Source: Nelumbo lutea (taxonomy: Eukaryota > Streptophyta > Magnoliopsida > Proteales > Nelumbonaceae). From it: a stretch of DNA of 64,000 nt. The DNA lies in contig JAKGHH010000008.1 in NCBI GenBank assembly GCA_022828595.1, forward strand, positions 3,346,728 through 3,410,727. The letters are read 5' to 3'. Positions 34,250-45,839 of this stretch are shown here, piece after piece. Position 1 is the first letter of the stretch; every line of letters starts with the position of its first letter. The translations under genes were made by a program, and so were the position numbers. The notes below the pieces were generated by a model that was given only the letters and a program-made list of their open reading frames with translations, was not told where the DNA came from and ran no database searches.

Positions 34250-34391
34250 GCCTGTGGGAAGGATAACCCAACTCTTCCTTGCTTTGTCACCTTTCCCTGC
34301 CATGCGGTATTGATTGAATGGGGTTTTCATTACATTACCCATTTGACAGGATCTAAGAACTTTTAAAATGGAAATAAAGCTAAAAATTACA

Positions 34392-34398
<7 letters not shown>

Positions 34399-34431
<33 letters not shown>
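34399..34431. repeat. (AT)n microsatellite
   Basis: Perfect alternating TA of about 33 bp. Confidence 0.9.
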
Positions 34432-34432
<1 letters not shown>

Positions 34433-34501
34433 GGGCACATTTCTAATATTATATATTAATTATATTAAATAAAAATATGTGTGATAAATAATAATCGTTT
34501 T

Positions 34502-35338
34502 TGATGGAGCGCAATCCGGCTGGTCTTAGCTGTCCGCTGCCTTGCTTCCGAACGGGGTAGCAGGGAACCTGAAACGGAGGAGATGGGAGAGCTTCGGGGG
34601 GAACCCGGTGTAGAGGCTCCGAAGCTCAAGTTAGAATCCTTCAAAAGCAAGGTAGTACCAGATAGCGCAAAGTTTGCATACCTCCGTTGTCGGGGGGCAG
34701 GGGGCTCTTATAGTCACTTCGTGTACTCGTCTCGAGGCCCTTGTCAGATTGGGTATGATTACCCTTGTGCTTGTCAATTCAGCCGTCGTCCTTTCTGCTG
34801 AGACAGAACTGTCACTGCCTAACCGTCTAACTGGAGATGGCGGTGGCAGGTGGCCGTTTAGAGTGCTGCTGCCAAACGTCAGATCCCAAGTCAGTCAGGC
34901 GTGGCGCCCTCGGGCACGGACTTCCCTAGTGTCAGGCATGATACGACTTGTTTGGTTTTGGTGCCCAGAAGGTGATGCGAAGTGCTGAGCGAGGCGGTCT
35001 TGAGCTCGGAGGTATCTATAGGGCAGGTCAGTTTCGGTGAGGTGTATCCCGAACTGTTACAAGGTGGGTCAGTTCGGCGAAGCGTATCCTGAGCTGTTAC
35101 AAGGTGGGTCAGTTCGGCGAAACGTATCCTGAGTTGTTACAAGGTGGGTCAGTTCGGCGAAGTGTATCCCGAGCTGTTACAAGGTGGGTCAGTTCGGTGA
35201 AGTGTATCCCGAGCTGTTACAAGGGTCAGTTCGACGAATTGTCCCCTTGTTCCCGCCTAGGCTTGGCCCCTTTTGCCGAGCTGTTGTTTCTGCCACGTGT
35301 CACATAATAGAGAGGTCGGGCCAAATCTTCCTTCATCA
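34502..35338 (-). mobile_element. Solo LTR 2 (TGATG...CATCA) with perfect TSD
   Basis: Starts TGATGGAGCGCAATCCGG and ends CTTCCTTCATCA. Flanked on both sides by GTTTT (34,497-34,501 and 35,339-35,343), a perfect 5-bp duplication, with no internal region. It is therefore the product of LTR-LTR recombination. Five 40-bp units (GAACTGTTAC or GAGCTGTTAC at 35,051, 35,091, 35,131, 35,171 and 35,211) correspond to the array in solo LTR 1. TATA-like TATAAGAGCCCCC on the minus strand sets the orientation. Confidence 0.88.
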
Positions 35339-35343
35339 GTTTT

Positions 35344-36071
35344 ATTGATGTTAGAAATGAAATACGAAATTTAAAACTGGACCAAAAATGAAATTATTCT
35401 CTTATTAATTTGGTGGTGAGTGAATAATTCAACTTTTTGTGTTAAATGTGTTAACCCTTGATGTCAGAAAAAAATAATAAAAATTTTAAAAAATAAAAAA
35501 GACACAAAATAAAAACAGAAATTAATTAAAATGAAATGCAAAATATAATGCCAACCCAAAAATTAATATGTTTTCCTATTTGATAAAGGATCAACAATTT
35601 AACCTTTCAGGATCAAATTTGTCAACCCTTCAAAACTTACCCAAAAGTTAAATTGTTTTAATGTTTAGTGGTAGGTTAATAATTAATCTTTTTAAGTCAA
35701 ATATGTTAATTCTTGAAGTCATAATTAAATAATAAAAAAGATAAAAACACAAAAAAGTTACAAAAATGAATAAATTTTATAGAAATCATTTGATCACATA
35801 TATAATTTCATATATTCATCATATTAAACAAAAAATAAGTATAATAAATAAAAATCATCTTTATATACAAAATTATAAAACACTGTTGAAAGTTTTGAAA
35901 ACATATTAATTATTACTATTCGTCATCTAAAATTGCCACAAGAAAAGCATGTGCTACTTACTAATAGAGTAAAAATATACCATGTTTTCACCAATTGGCT
36001 TAAACATGACCTGAACTTTCAAATAGACTTAAGCCTAGGCTTGGGCTATGTCCCTTATTGCAGGGGCTAAG
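35344..36071. other. Intergenic, no gene
   Basis: AT-rich with short degenerate direct repeats (for example GTTAAAT/GTGTTAACCC motifs near 35,440 and 35,700). No element ends recognised. Confidence 0.4.
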
Positions 36072-36245
36072 CAGAATGGGTCTGCTCCTCACACATGGGC
36101 GCCTTACAGGCACATCCACCATGCATTGAGAACATCTCCCATAAATAATAACTTATAAATACAGGAGATATTCCCAATGCATAGTAGGATGTGAGTGTGA
36201 AGTCAGTGTGAGGTACCCTGTGTGAGGAGCAGATCCGGTCTCGGG
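36072..36245. mobile_element. Hairpin MITE family B, second copy
   Basis: The left arm GGGTCTGCTCCTCACACA and right arm TGTGTGAGGAGCAGATCC are inverted; inner arms CAGGCACATCCACCATGCAT and ATGCATAGTAGGATGTG follow. The core has TTGAGAACATCTCCC. Same ends as 4,306-4,588. Confidence 0.75.
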
Positions 36246-37100
36246 CTAAGTTGGTTTGGCCCACGATCAACCATATCTTTAGATTTTTTTTTTCTTTTTT
36301 CTTTTTTATGTTTAGATGTTTTGGCCGCAGCCTATGTATACTGAGGAATCAACAAACCGAATGTATTTATTGTTTAGTTTCAAGAAAAAAGACGCTGCTG
36401 AGTGCTGAGTGCTGCAGTACAAAGCTACTGCATGCATACATCATAAAAGAAAAAGCATCCAACCTTTATTCTCACATATATAAAGTTATATCTAATTCTT
36501 ATATTTCCTATTAAATTTAAAAAAGAAAAGATACTGAAGACAAAAAATTGGTCCATACATACCTTTAGAGCCATAACAGAGGCTTCTTTAGCCCAAAGCC
36601 CCAAAACCCGAATCAGCTTCAATGGATCATCAAAAAGACGACATACAAAGGTCTCATACAAAGTAATGGAAGGTTACTGCATTACTTTAAAGAAGATTCA
36701 GTGGAAAGTTTTTTCTTTTGAATTTTCCAGGTTTTAGGGAATTTTGATCATAAGCCTCTGGGTGGGTCCTGGACCACCCTGTAAAGCCAAAAGCTGCCAC
36801 TTAGAAAGATTCTGCCAAATGGCTCTCCTTTACGAACCTTTTTAAATGGCTTCTTTAAAGTAGGGTTGTTTATGGATCGGGTTCAAGCTTCGCCATAATT
36901 CTAATGAGCCCAGCCCAAATGGAGCTCGAAACTCAGCCCCTGAATAGGTCTATTTCAAAGCATCTCAGCTAGAACAACCTAATTAAAGCTTAAGAATCAG
37001 CCCGTACGCAGATCAGCTTGCACTCCTAGAAACATTAGGCATACGAGGTTAGATGATTACTAAGGTATTAGTATTGTCAAACAACAAGGATAGATGATTT
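36246..37100. other. Intergenic with a fragment of a GGTCGGG-type element
   Basis: GTAGGGTTGTTTATGGATCGGG at about 36,861-36,882 looks like one end of a hAT-like element, but no partner end was found. No gene. Confidence 0.35.
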
Positions 37101-37405
37101 AGGGCCCATTTGTTTTGCAGTTAGAATCAGAATTAAAATCAAAATCTTCTGGAATCGGAATCAAAATGGTCTATTCTCATAATCTGTTTGGTTCAGTCAG
37201 AAATGAGAATGAGAATTAGAATCAATAAAAACGGGATTTCATTCCCGAGGAAAAGGTAGGAAATGGCCATTCCCTCAAATAGGAAAATGTCATTCCAGTA
37301 AAAATGAGAATGGAAATCTGATTCCGTCCAATCAAGCAGTTGGAATCGAAATATCACATTCCGATTCCGATTCCATACCCCTATTCCCACAAACCAAACG
37401 GGCCT
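37101..37405. mobile_element. Tourist/Harbinger-like MITE
   Basis: AGGGCCCATTTGTTT on the left and AAACCAAACGGGCCT on the right are inverted, with TTA at both edges, the 3-bp target expected of PIF/Harbinger MITEs. The interior is full of GGAATCGGAATC/GATTCCGATTCC repeats that pair within the element. Relatives with TAA targets are at 53,741-53,822 and 62,817-63,086. Confidence 0.72.
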
Positions 37406-38564
37406 TTATATCTTCCAAAAACTAGCATTGGATTTGAAGACTTCTATCTTAGAAGTTGACGGACTCATTGTAAAAGTCCTTTTGGAGAATGACTTTACCA
37501 CTCCTTGGTGCATAGTTTCTTAGATTGCTGACCGGCGACTGCTAGTGCTAGACAGCCTAGACCTATATATCCAAATTCTCCCGCTGCTCAGTCAGGTTTA
37601 TTCCGCTAGGTAGCAACGATATCGCTCATCTCATTGGGAGATACTCTCTGTCTGTCTATCTTACAAGTCGTTAGTCTGTTGCACTTGCACCTTCTTTCTT
37701 ACAAATGACCTTTTTGTTGAGCAGTTGAAAAGTCATGGCGAGTTTAGTTAAGAGAACTGTGAAAAAACAAAGCTTAATTTGAAAGGAGTACGAATGCAAA
37801 ACATTGTATTTTGTATTATTTTGTATGTATTTATATTTGTATTCTTCAAACTGAGCCAAAGGTGATGATAAGTTTAAGAGAAGGCAGTATTTAAACATCC
37901 CTTGATTGTAGAGAGGATTGTAGAGCTTTACTCCGTTGCTTCTCCAATTGCTCAGTTGTTTTCTCACCTAGCTAGGTCTATAAATAGTACTGCCGTTCAG
38001 TTGGTGTCTTTCAATTTTCAATATAGAATTACTAACTACTAACTTTCTAGCTGATTGTGTTTTGTCTAATATTTTCATTGAACATTGAATGATTGTCTGA
38101 TGAGCTCCAAAAAGAAAGAAATATTGATGAATTGGTATGATAGTATTGGGCCAGCAGGTAATCCTTTCCTTACTAGCACATAAAAGATTTGGAGTGGGAG
38201 TAAAAGGGGGAAAGCAATATCATGACTCTAAATACTACTACTCTTATAAGCTGGGTTAGTGTCGGGGGTGTAATTGAGCCGAGCCGAGCCAAACCAAACC
38301 TCGACATGTCTTGACTCGGTTCAATTGAAAATACTATTATGTTGGAGTTCTAGCTTGTTTCAAACTTTATTTTCTATTACGAGTTCATTTTGATTAAATG
38401 TTTAATGAGTTTGACTTATTCTCAAAAATTCCAAAATTAATATATATTTGTGTATTTTATAATTATAATATATTTTTAGTAATCATACTTGGGCTATCAA
38501 ATTTTAATCGAACTTTTAATTGATTGACCTTATTCAAATTCGAACTAGAATTATTTAGAGTAAT
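37406..38564. other. Intergenic, no gene recognised
   Basis: Contains CCGAGCCGAGCCAAACCAAACC at about 38,279, possibly one end of a decayed element. Frames are short and featureless. Confidence 0.4.
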
Positions 38565-39435
38565 GTTTGGCATCGATGATAATTTCTTGAAAATCACTGC
38601 CATGTTGGAGCCACGTCACCTTTAGAAGAATCAGCAATGAAAATTCTGTTTACTTGGCCGATTTTTGTGATTTTGAAGAAATTGGCCAGCCAAATTTTGA
38701 CTTTTTATTGGCGATTTCTTGATTTTTAGCTGATTCCAAATTCCAATTTTTTTGAAGATGACATGACATTCAATAATAACTCTAATGCAACAATAATTGT
38801 CCCTGGAGAATCATACCGAAAAGATTCAAAGCCAACTTCTCAAAAATTGGCTTACATGGCAAAAATAATATCAAATAACAAAGATGATGTTTGGCATCAA
38901 TGCTGCTTTCTTAGAAATTGATGCCACGGATCCATACCAAAAATTGAAAAATCAGTGATTTTTTGGTTGTTTGGTTGGCTGATTATGACGATTCCTGGGA
39001 AATCAGCAAAAAACCGATCCCTGAAATCTTCTTAGGCAAGGGACCACCACATTCAGCGATTCCCTGATTTTCAGGAAATTCTGATTCTCATCCCATGTGG
39101 CAGGAGCGAGAAGGTGTTCCAATGCTTCAATGAAAAATAATCACTCTTGAAAATCAATATCAAAGAATCTCAAAAGTGAATTAAAAAAAAAAAATTGGCT
39201 GACATGGAGGAAATGATACCAAATAACAAAAAAAAATTGGTGATTTTTGAAAAATTACTAATTTCATTCATCACCGATTTTCACAAAATCAAATGTGAGG
39301 AATTATCATTGATGCCAAACATCACCAAAATTTACTAATTTTTGAAAAAAATAAACAAAGATTTTAAAAATCACCAATTTTTGAAAATATCGGTAAAGAA
39401 TAATCAACACCAATGCCAAACATCACATAGATTAA
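38565..39435. mobile_element. Nested MITEs with GATGTTTGGCATC ends
   Basis: Outer ends TAATGTTTGGCATCGATGAT (38,571 on) and ATCATTGATGCCAAACATCA (39,305-39,324), and a second pair GATGTTTGGCATCAATGC (38,886) and CACCAATGCCAAACATC (39,409-39,425). Repeated GATTTTTGAAAAAT-type inner sequences can fold. Two overlapping or nested copies are the simplest reading. Confidence 0.55.
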
Positions 39436-39762
39436 TGCTCAATTTGATAAAACCCCTATTCACAAGTGGAAACAGATAGTGGATTCGGGGGGTAACAGGA
39501 GAGAGGGGGATATTAGCTTGTTACTATCAACGACAACGAATGTTGTTTTTAATATATGGCAAGTAGACTTCTTCATGGTCTGGGTAGCCCGACGGCCCGG
39601 CCCGGCCCGGCCATAGTCGGGCTTTGTCATATTATTATGCCTGTGGCCTAGGCTCGGGCCCTATTGTCTAAGCCCAACCTCATTTTGGGCTGAGCTTGGG
39701 ATTTCACAAAAAAGCCTGGCCCAGTCCGATAATATATAAAAATATGAATAATATATATATGG

Positions 39763-40303
39763 AAAAATTCATGATCAATACCCTATACTTTGGCTCTAAT
39801 GACAATTTGGTTGTCGAACTTTAAAATGCGATAATTCATTTCAAAATGTGACAATTTAGTACTCGAACTTTCAAAATGTGACAATCCAGTACCTGTCGTT
39901 AACCAGTCCGTTATTCAGCCGTGAAGTGGCATTTGAAAAGTCAACGATGCCCTTAGAATGCCATCTAATTTTCTTTATCAACTATCCGAACATTGACAAA
40001 AAACTAAACAGTTCCAAATCCTAGCATCTTCTATTCAAAAAAGTTGGTGACTATTTAGAAGAATCTAGAATTTGGGACTGTTCATTTTATTGTCAATGTT
40101 TGGATGGTTGATAAAGAGAATTAAAAGGCTTTCTTAGGGCATTTTTTACTTTTCAAATGTCATTTAAAGATTGATTAACAGACTGGTTAATGGTAGATAC
40201 TGGATTATTACACTATGAAAGTTTGGATACTAAATTGTCGCATTTTAAAGTTTGAAGATCAAATTATCGTCGAGCCAAAATGTAGGGTATTGATCAGGAA
40301 TTT
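39763..40303. mobile_element. 540-bp foldback (near-complete palindrome)
   Basis: The two halves are inverse copies along nearly their whole length. ATGATCAATACCCTA pairs with TAGGGTATTGATCAG, then CGAACTTTAAAATGCGA, ACCAGTCCGTTATTCA, CTTTATCAACTATCCGAACA and ATTGACAAAAAACTAAACAG all find their inverse in the right half. The centre is near 40,040, with arms of about 260 bp. A transcript would form a long hairpin. No coding capacity; MULE-like or foldback class. Confidence 0.8.
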
Positions 40304-40378
40304 TATATATATATATATATATATATATCAAATTATCGTCGAGCCAAAATGTAGGGTATTGATCAGTAATTTTATATA
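40304..40378. repeat. (AT)n run plus partial duplication of the foldback end
   Basis: An AT run (40,306-40,328) is followed by a second copy of the element tail: ATCGTCGAGCCAAAATGTAG occurs at 40,266 and 40,336. Confidence 0.85.
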
Positions 40379-40870
40379 ACTCATCCCTGTTTTGTTTGAA
40401 GTTGGAAGACCTAATCCCCTTCACAGCGGTGGCCAAAAGTAGTGCTTCTACGATCTACACTCAAGCAGCGATCCGATGACCGGCGAGGCGACGACATCCC
40501 CCTGAGCTCTGTCCTCGATTATCTCTCAGCAGAGTGGCGGCATCCCCATTTCTCGGAGCTATTCTCCAATAGCGGCAAGCCAACAACCAATCCCCATTTC
40601 TTCGAGCTTTGTTCTGCTCCAAATACTCCCAAGTCCCAACATCAGGTTGACAACATCTACCGTGCAAGGGTGAACTCAGATCTGAAGCGTTGGCAGTTTA
40701 GAAAAGCATCACCCATCGCTCTCTCTCTCTCTCTCACTCTCTCTTGAGCAACCTCTCTCTCCAATTCACTAACCTATGATGAACTCATATCTGCAACTGT
40801 AATATCGGGCTTCGACCTTAGGCCTCAGGCTTTTACGAGAGCTTAAAATAAGGCACGATTAATTGGGTCG

Positions 40871-41716
40871 TGCTCGGGATCAGGCCTCTATTATTGCCTT
40901 GATAATCAGTGAAAGCTCGGCGTCTACTGGCAAGAGGCGGGAGGTAGTTCGAAATATCAGTACACGATACCTTCAAATATATATATATATATATACGATG
41001 TTGGCATTGGTCGGATCAGCCTTAATATTGGAACTTTTGTGAAATCATCACATCAATTATCAAGAGGAATCCAATCCTGTCGTTGCCTGTTGCAATGAAT
41101 CAATGCTCGAACCACCCGGGTCTCCTAGAGAACAACCTAACGTTGCTGCCACGACGGATGGCAACGAGATTAATTGGTAACTATCAAAGTATCAACGGGG
41201 TCCGGTGGTAGTAAACCGTCTGTGGTCCAGTAGGAAGTTTCAAATTAAATCCCCACGTGTCGCATTCCTAGTGGCCTTGATTCATCCTGGACTTGTTAGA
41301 TGCGAAGTAGCGATGATAGATGATAGATGAAGATTAGAACAGACTTGTTGTATATCCTTTCTTGATTGGTTGTTCGGGATAGAATGGTACTTTTGCGTTT
41401 AGTCGGTCGCTATAGCCCATACCATAACTAACACCACCATTAGTCCATTACCATGTGGACAAGATCGGATATTAGGATAATCTTATAATTAGGTTTTTTT
41501 CTAATATGAATAAACAATAAATAGAGAGAAAAAAAGAATATCTTCCACTTCCAGGGTGTGTCCGTAGGTATCGTCAGGAGCAAACTTCGATGTTGGATGG
41601 ATATTGGGGGCAATAGGCCTGTCCCATGCTGGGTTACGGGCCATGCGGCGTGATGTGGGACCCACTTGGAAAAAAAGCTGCGACCCCTTTCCCAATTCTC
41701 AGTCCCTACAGCGGGC
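40871..41716. other. Intergenic, no gene
   Basis: (AT)n at 40,979-40,996. Otherwise unremarkable, with no domain-bearing frame. Confidence 0.4.
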
Positions 41717-41842
41717 GCCTCACACCGGCCTTACAGACGCATCCACTGTGCATTCGGAATATCTTCCGTACTTATACATTATTATATCCGAAAGATGTTC
41801 TCAATGCATGGTAAAATGTATCTGTAAAGTCGGTGTGAGACG
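41717..41842. mobile_element. Hairpin MITE related to family B
   Basis: GCCTCACACCGGCCTTACAGA pairs with TCTGTAAAGTCGGTGTGAGA, and the core has GATGTTCTCAATGCATGG. A piece of the core (ATGTTCTCAATGCATGGTAA) reappears at 42,754 inside another element. Confidence 0.65.
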
Positions 41843-42367
41843 TTTTCTGTCAGAAACAGATCCCAATTCCCCCTCTTTCACCAAATACGTAGGCTAGGCT
41901 CCGAGCCTGTAGATCTTCCGAACCTAATCTATACCTGTCAACATCCCATTGGCTTTAAGCTCGTTAATTGTAGTTCTTTTTGGTACAACTACAAAGATCT
42001 CCAATCGACTTCAAAAAAAAAGAAAAGAAATGAAATATATGCAACTTAAATTACGAAAATGCCACTGACCTCAGTGTACGAGGAAATTACCAGTTTCTCA
42101 ACGATTTTTATCTAATTAAGAGCTACATTATTTTAAAACTCCAGCGAGCTGTAACTGTTGTTGTCTGTTGAGGCAACACCGCTACAGACAAGCGTGTCCA
42201 TTGTAAGCACACGCTAAAAAGACAACTTTATTTTCTGAGCCACTGAGCCACGGCCGTGTCTAGTTGCTAGTACCGTTCTTGTTCTCTGTTATTTTCCCAT
42301 CCATCTGATTGAGAGGCATCGGACGGAAATGCATACAACCTTTTGTCATTTGTTGCATGATGGATGG

Positions 42368-42839
42368 TAGGGCTGTTTACAGGTCGATTTGGTTAGGTAT
42401 TTATAGACCAAATTGAAACCGACCCTATTAAGTAAAATTGATGTAGTCGGTTTGCGTTTCAACCAATTCTAAGATTCGAAGTCAAATTGTTAATATTATA
42501 TATAATATTTTATAATATTTTTTTCTGGAAATATATATTTAAAACTAAAACATATAATTAAATATATCGAAAATATATATTTTCTAATATCTGGAAATAT
42601 ATATTTCGAAAATATATATATATTATATTTTAGAATATATATATTTATTATTTAAAACTAAAATATCTATATTTAACAGATATTTTTTCAGAATATATAT
42701 TTTTTCTCATAATTCGGTTCGGTTTCGGTTTTCACAAACCAAATTATTGGTAAAATGTTCTCAATGCATGGTAAAATGTGCCAAATCGAGTTAGGTCTGG
42801 CAGAGTTGGTCGGTTTGGATTTATTTGCGAATAGCCCTA
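42368..42839. mobile_element. hAT-like non-autonomous element
   Basis: Ends TAGGGCTGTTTACAGGTCG and GCGAATAGCCCTA. GGTTTCGGTTTTCAC-type subterminal repeats and an AT-rich core. It carries a captured scrap of the hairpin MITE core at 42,754-42,780. Confidence 0.55.
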
Positions 42840-43405
42840 CATGTAGGACAAAACTCCGAAACTTGCCCAACAAAATCAAAATTTAGGAAAATTTGTTCCA
42901 CACTTCACTCTTTGTTTTTTCTTTTCTTTTTTGAATATCATTATCTTAGAACCTGATGCCGTCAAAAACTGCCCCAGGCCTGAGAAATAGCCCGACATGA
43001 TATCTCGGACTTGTCATTCTGACGATGAATTTAGTGCACCGAGCTATATGAGAGGTAGGTGGGAATTAAAAAAAAAAAAAAACTCTCCCCAATTGAATGC
43101 TATTATGACCTTTATATAGGTTTTGGTTGCACATTGGGATTGTACATGTCGGATAGACGTGGGACATCTCTCATGCTTCAAGACACCTAGTATCTGGTTT
43201 TGAGCATATGGGACCTGGTTAATACACCTGGAGCTTGGTTTTGAAACATTTGTGGTCTAGTCAAGCTATTTGTAGACCAGCTTAGCCGACCGAAATTCAG
43301 TATGGAGCACCTAGAAATCAACTGAGCCACCTAGGGCTTATTTGGGGCCACTTGTTGGGTGAATTGACCATGTGGTGTTTGGTGTAGCATGCTTGGCTAG
43401 GACTT

Positions 43406-44003
43406 TCCAACAAGCTTTTAAAAACTGACCCAAAAATGAAACTGTTCTAACTACCAGTTTTTGGGTTGAACGGTTCGGACGGTTTGCTATTAGGGCAAAC
43501 ATTTTATGAGTTATGAGATTTGAGAAAGGAGAGAAAGTGACGTTATCGGCTGAGAAAGAAAAGAAGAAAGAAAAAAAGAAAAAGAAAAAAACAAAAGAGA
43601 GGACAAAAGAAAAGAAGAGAAAGGTAAGGAAGGTGGGAAGAAGGAGGATGGAAGGAGGTAAGAAGAAGGAACAGGAGGGTGGTTCAACGCTCACCGACAA
43701 CGATAATGGTGATGGCGAAGCGGCGGCAACAAACTCAGAGTTCTTAGATCTAAGATCTGAGTTCTTAGATCTTCTTCTTCTTCAAATCTGAGACACAAAT
43801 TTTCTCCTGCAACTTTATACTGCAAACCATTTTCCAGGTCAAATGAGTCGATGATTCGACTGTCCAGATCAACGGTTTTTTTACAAAGTCAATGGTTTTT
43901 TACCCAAGAATGGGTTAAGGGTGAAACAGAACCGGTTGATTAGATCATTTTCAGGCCAAACGGTCCGACCGTCTGGGTCAACGACGATTCAAAAACATTG
44001 CTC
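43406..44003. mobile_element. Family A element inserted in the LTR, with purine-rich core
   Basis: The LTR reads GACTT directly followed by GCCAATTG at 47,400-47,410, but here the two are separated by this block. Ends GCTTTTAAAAACTGACCC and GATTCAAAAACATTG fit family A. The centre (43,515-43,680) is an almost pure GA tract; frames through it are low-complexity and not genes. Confidence 0.65.
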
Positions 44004-44318
44004 GCCAATTGATTGGAAATTTTACATGTAGTCTAATATGTTGCATGGATTGACAGATGGTCATTTTATAAAACATGTGGTAAGGTTATGTGCTTGCCTC
44101 CAACAATAGGTAATCTTGGTAGGTGTTGCTAACTTGAACCTCAATTCAACAATCATTGAGGTCGCTCGTCTATCAAGACTTCACAAGAGTTCGGGGTGGC
44201 TTGTTTCTCAGGTCGCCTACTGAGACGATATCACAACCCCGAGGTGGTTCTCAATCTGAGGTTTAGCTAGGCCTTCGTCATTTAGTTAACAAATTGATTG
44301 GCAGTTCTGAATGCACCC

Positions 44319-44782
44319 TAGGGATGTAAATGGATCGAATCCGAATAGGATCAAGCAATATTCGAATTAGAAAATCTGATATCCGAATTCGATTCGATAT
44401 CCGATGGATATTGAAAATTAATATCCGAATTCGAATATGATTAAAAATTTGAATATTCGATTTGAATTCTATTGATTAATTATTTTAGATAATTAATAGA
44501 TATTTTATTAATATAAAGTATATATATATATATATAAATTATTTATATAACTTAATTATTATATAAAAGATTTTATATATTTTATATAAGAATTAAATAA
44601 TCAGTAAATTCAGATATTTATCGAATCAGGTCATATCCGAATTCAAATCCGATTAACTATTCGAAATGAATAGGATATCTAAATTCGACCGATTAGATAT
44701 TCGAATTATCTGAAATTGATTTGATTATGTCGAATATCAAATTTGAAATCAGTTTTCAAATATCGTTTATACCCCTAATGCA
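44319..44782. mobile_element. hAT-like element inserted in the LTR
   Basis: TAGGGATGTAAATGGATCG and CGTTTATACCCCTA are inverted ends. The flanks share ATGCA (ATGCACCC and ATGCATGC, 6 of 8 equal), near an 8-bp duplication. GAATTCGGATAT-type motifs repeat on both sides of an AT core. The intact LTR at 47,690-47,715 lacks it. Confidence 0.72.
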
Positions 44783-45129
44783 TGCCACGTGTCAATAGAC
44801 TGGATATTGGTTTTACCCCATCAATTGCCTCGCTTTCCAAGCTCGAGGTGGCATGGCTTAAGTGAAGGAAGTCCTTCTTCTGGTAATGGCCTTCTTTGGA
44901 TGTTTGGTCATCCATCTGTCTTTAATCCCATTCGGTATGTATGGAAACATTGCTTGGGAGGATTCTAACAAATACATCAATTTTATGCATGGGCTTGACA
45001 TTGTTTATTAACCCAATTTGGATTTAAAAAATGCGCTCAATTGGTTTGGTTTCTCGAGGAGTCCAACTGTTGCAAAATCCTCAACCATTGATCTTATTTG
45101 ATCTCAGTCGTTCGTCGTCTGCTTCCTTT

Positions 45130-45142
45130 GCCTATAAATAGG
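45130..45142 (+). promoter_or_regulatory. Possible TATA box of the antisense ORF in the gypsy element
   Basis: CCTATAAATAGGG on the plus strand, about 230 bp upstream of the plus-strand ORF at 45,367 and opposite to the LTR promoter. A true promoter is not shown. Confidence 0.35.
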
Positions 45143-45366
45143 GACCTCATAGGGGGTCCATTTGCCTTTGGAGTGGTCTCCATTTTGAGGTCGAAGAGCT
45201 CATCCCCAAAGTCTTTTCTGCTTCTTATTTTGCTTCGTCTTCTATCTATCCCGGGTGACTCTTTTCTCCTAAGTTCTTTTTCCCTTTCGTTTCTTCTTTT
45301 AGTTGTTTCATGTCGAGCTGAGATTTTGCCGAGATGGAGAGGGCATAGAGAGTAGAGAAGGAGGTT

Positions 45367-45800
45367 GTGGAGTCGGTTTCCCGAGCTCGCAGAGATATTG
45401 TGAAGCTCGCCTCAACACCTAATGAGCTCGTCATTAGCCCCAATGAACCATTTATCCCAACTCAGTGTACCTTGGCCAATCTGCAAAAGATCCACCTTCT
45501 TTATAGGGTCCCCAAAGAATTCCGTTTAAGGCTCTCTACCCCAAATGAGGCCCCTTGGAACCATAATGCCAACGAAGTGTACGTATATGAGCACCATTTT
45601 GTCGTGGGATTGAGATTTCCCCTTCCTCATCTGGTCACTAACGTTTTTGAACATCTACCTGTTCACCTTAGGACAGCTCGCCCCTAATGCCATTAGACTT
45701 ATAGTCGATGCTGCTTCGATGGATCATGCCCACGGTGTTCCCATGAATATTAGGACTTTCATGGCCTCATGCATTATTAAGCACATCTTGTTGAAAAAGT
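45367..45800 (+). pseudogene. Additional (antisense) ORF of a gypsy element, Transposase_28-like, frameshifted
   Basis: The plus-strand reading YRVPKEFRLRLSTPNE followed by VGLRFPLPHLVTNVFEHL is typical of the plant family called putative gypsy-type transposon (Transposase_28). The frame ends at 45,687; similarity (LAPNAIRLIVDAASMDHAHG) continues in another frame to about 45,790, so a frameshift has broken it. It faces opposite to the RT remnant and LTRs. Extra ORFs of this sort, in antisense near the 3' LTR, are known in Tat-lineage Ty3/gypsy elements. Confidence 0.6.
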
Positions 45801-45839
45801 AAATGGTGTATTGAACTCAACCCACCTCCCGTGTAAGCA

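Larger units (their letters stand above)
39571..40870. mobile_element. Family D element, interrupted
   Basis: The left end has TTCATGGTCTGGGTAGCCCG and GGCCCGGCCCGGCCCGG, then GCCTGGCCCAGTCCGATAATA. The right part has a CT-rich core (40,720-40,745) and GGGCTTCGACCTTAGGCCTC, as in the family D copy at 13,397-14,256. A foldback element (39,763-40,303) is inserted inside it. The right boundary is approximate. Confidence 0.5.
42954..44823 (-). repeat. LTR of the gypsy element (left in window, 3' LTR of the element)
   Basis: Matches 46,914-47,747 in three blocks: 42,954-43,405, 44,004-44,318 and 44,783-44,823. The breaks are a family A MITE and a hAT-like element. Confidence 0.85.

Noticed and set aside
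43513..43791. Lys/Glu-rich 92-residue frame and its Phe/Ser-rich minus-strand partner
   Set aside because: Both are translations of a purine-only tract inside a transposon inserted in an LTR.
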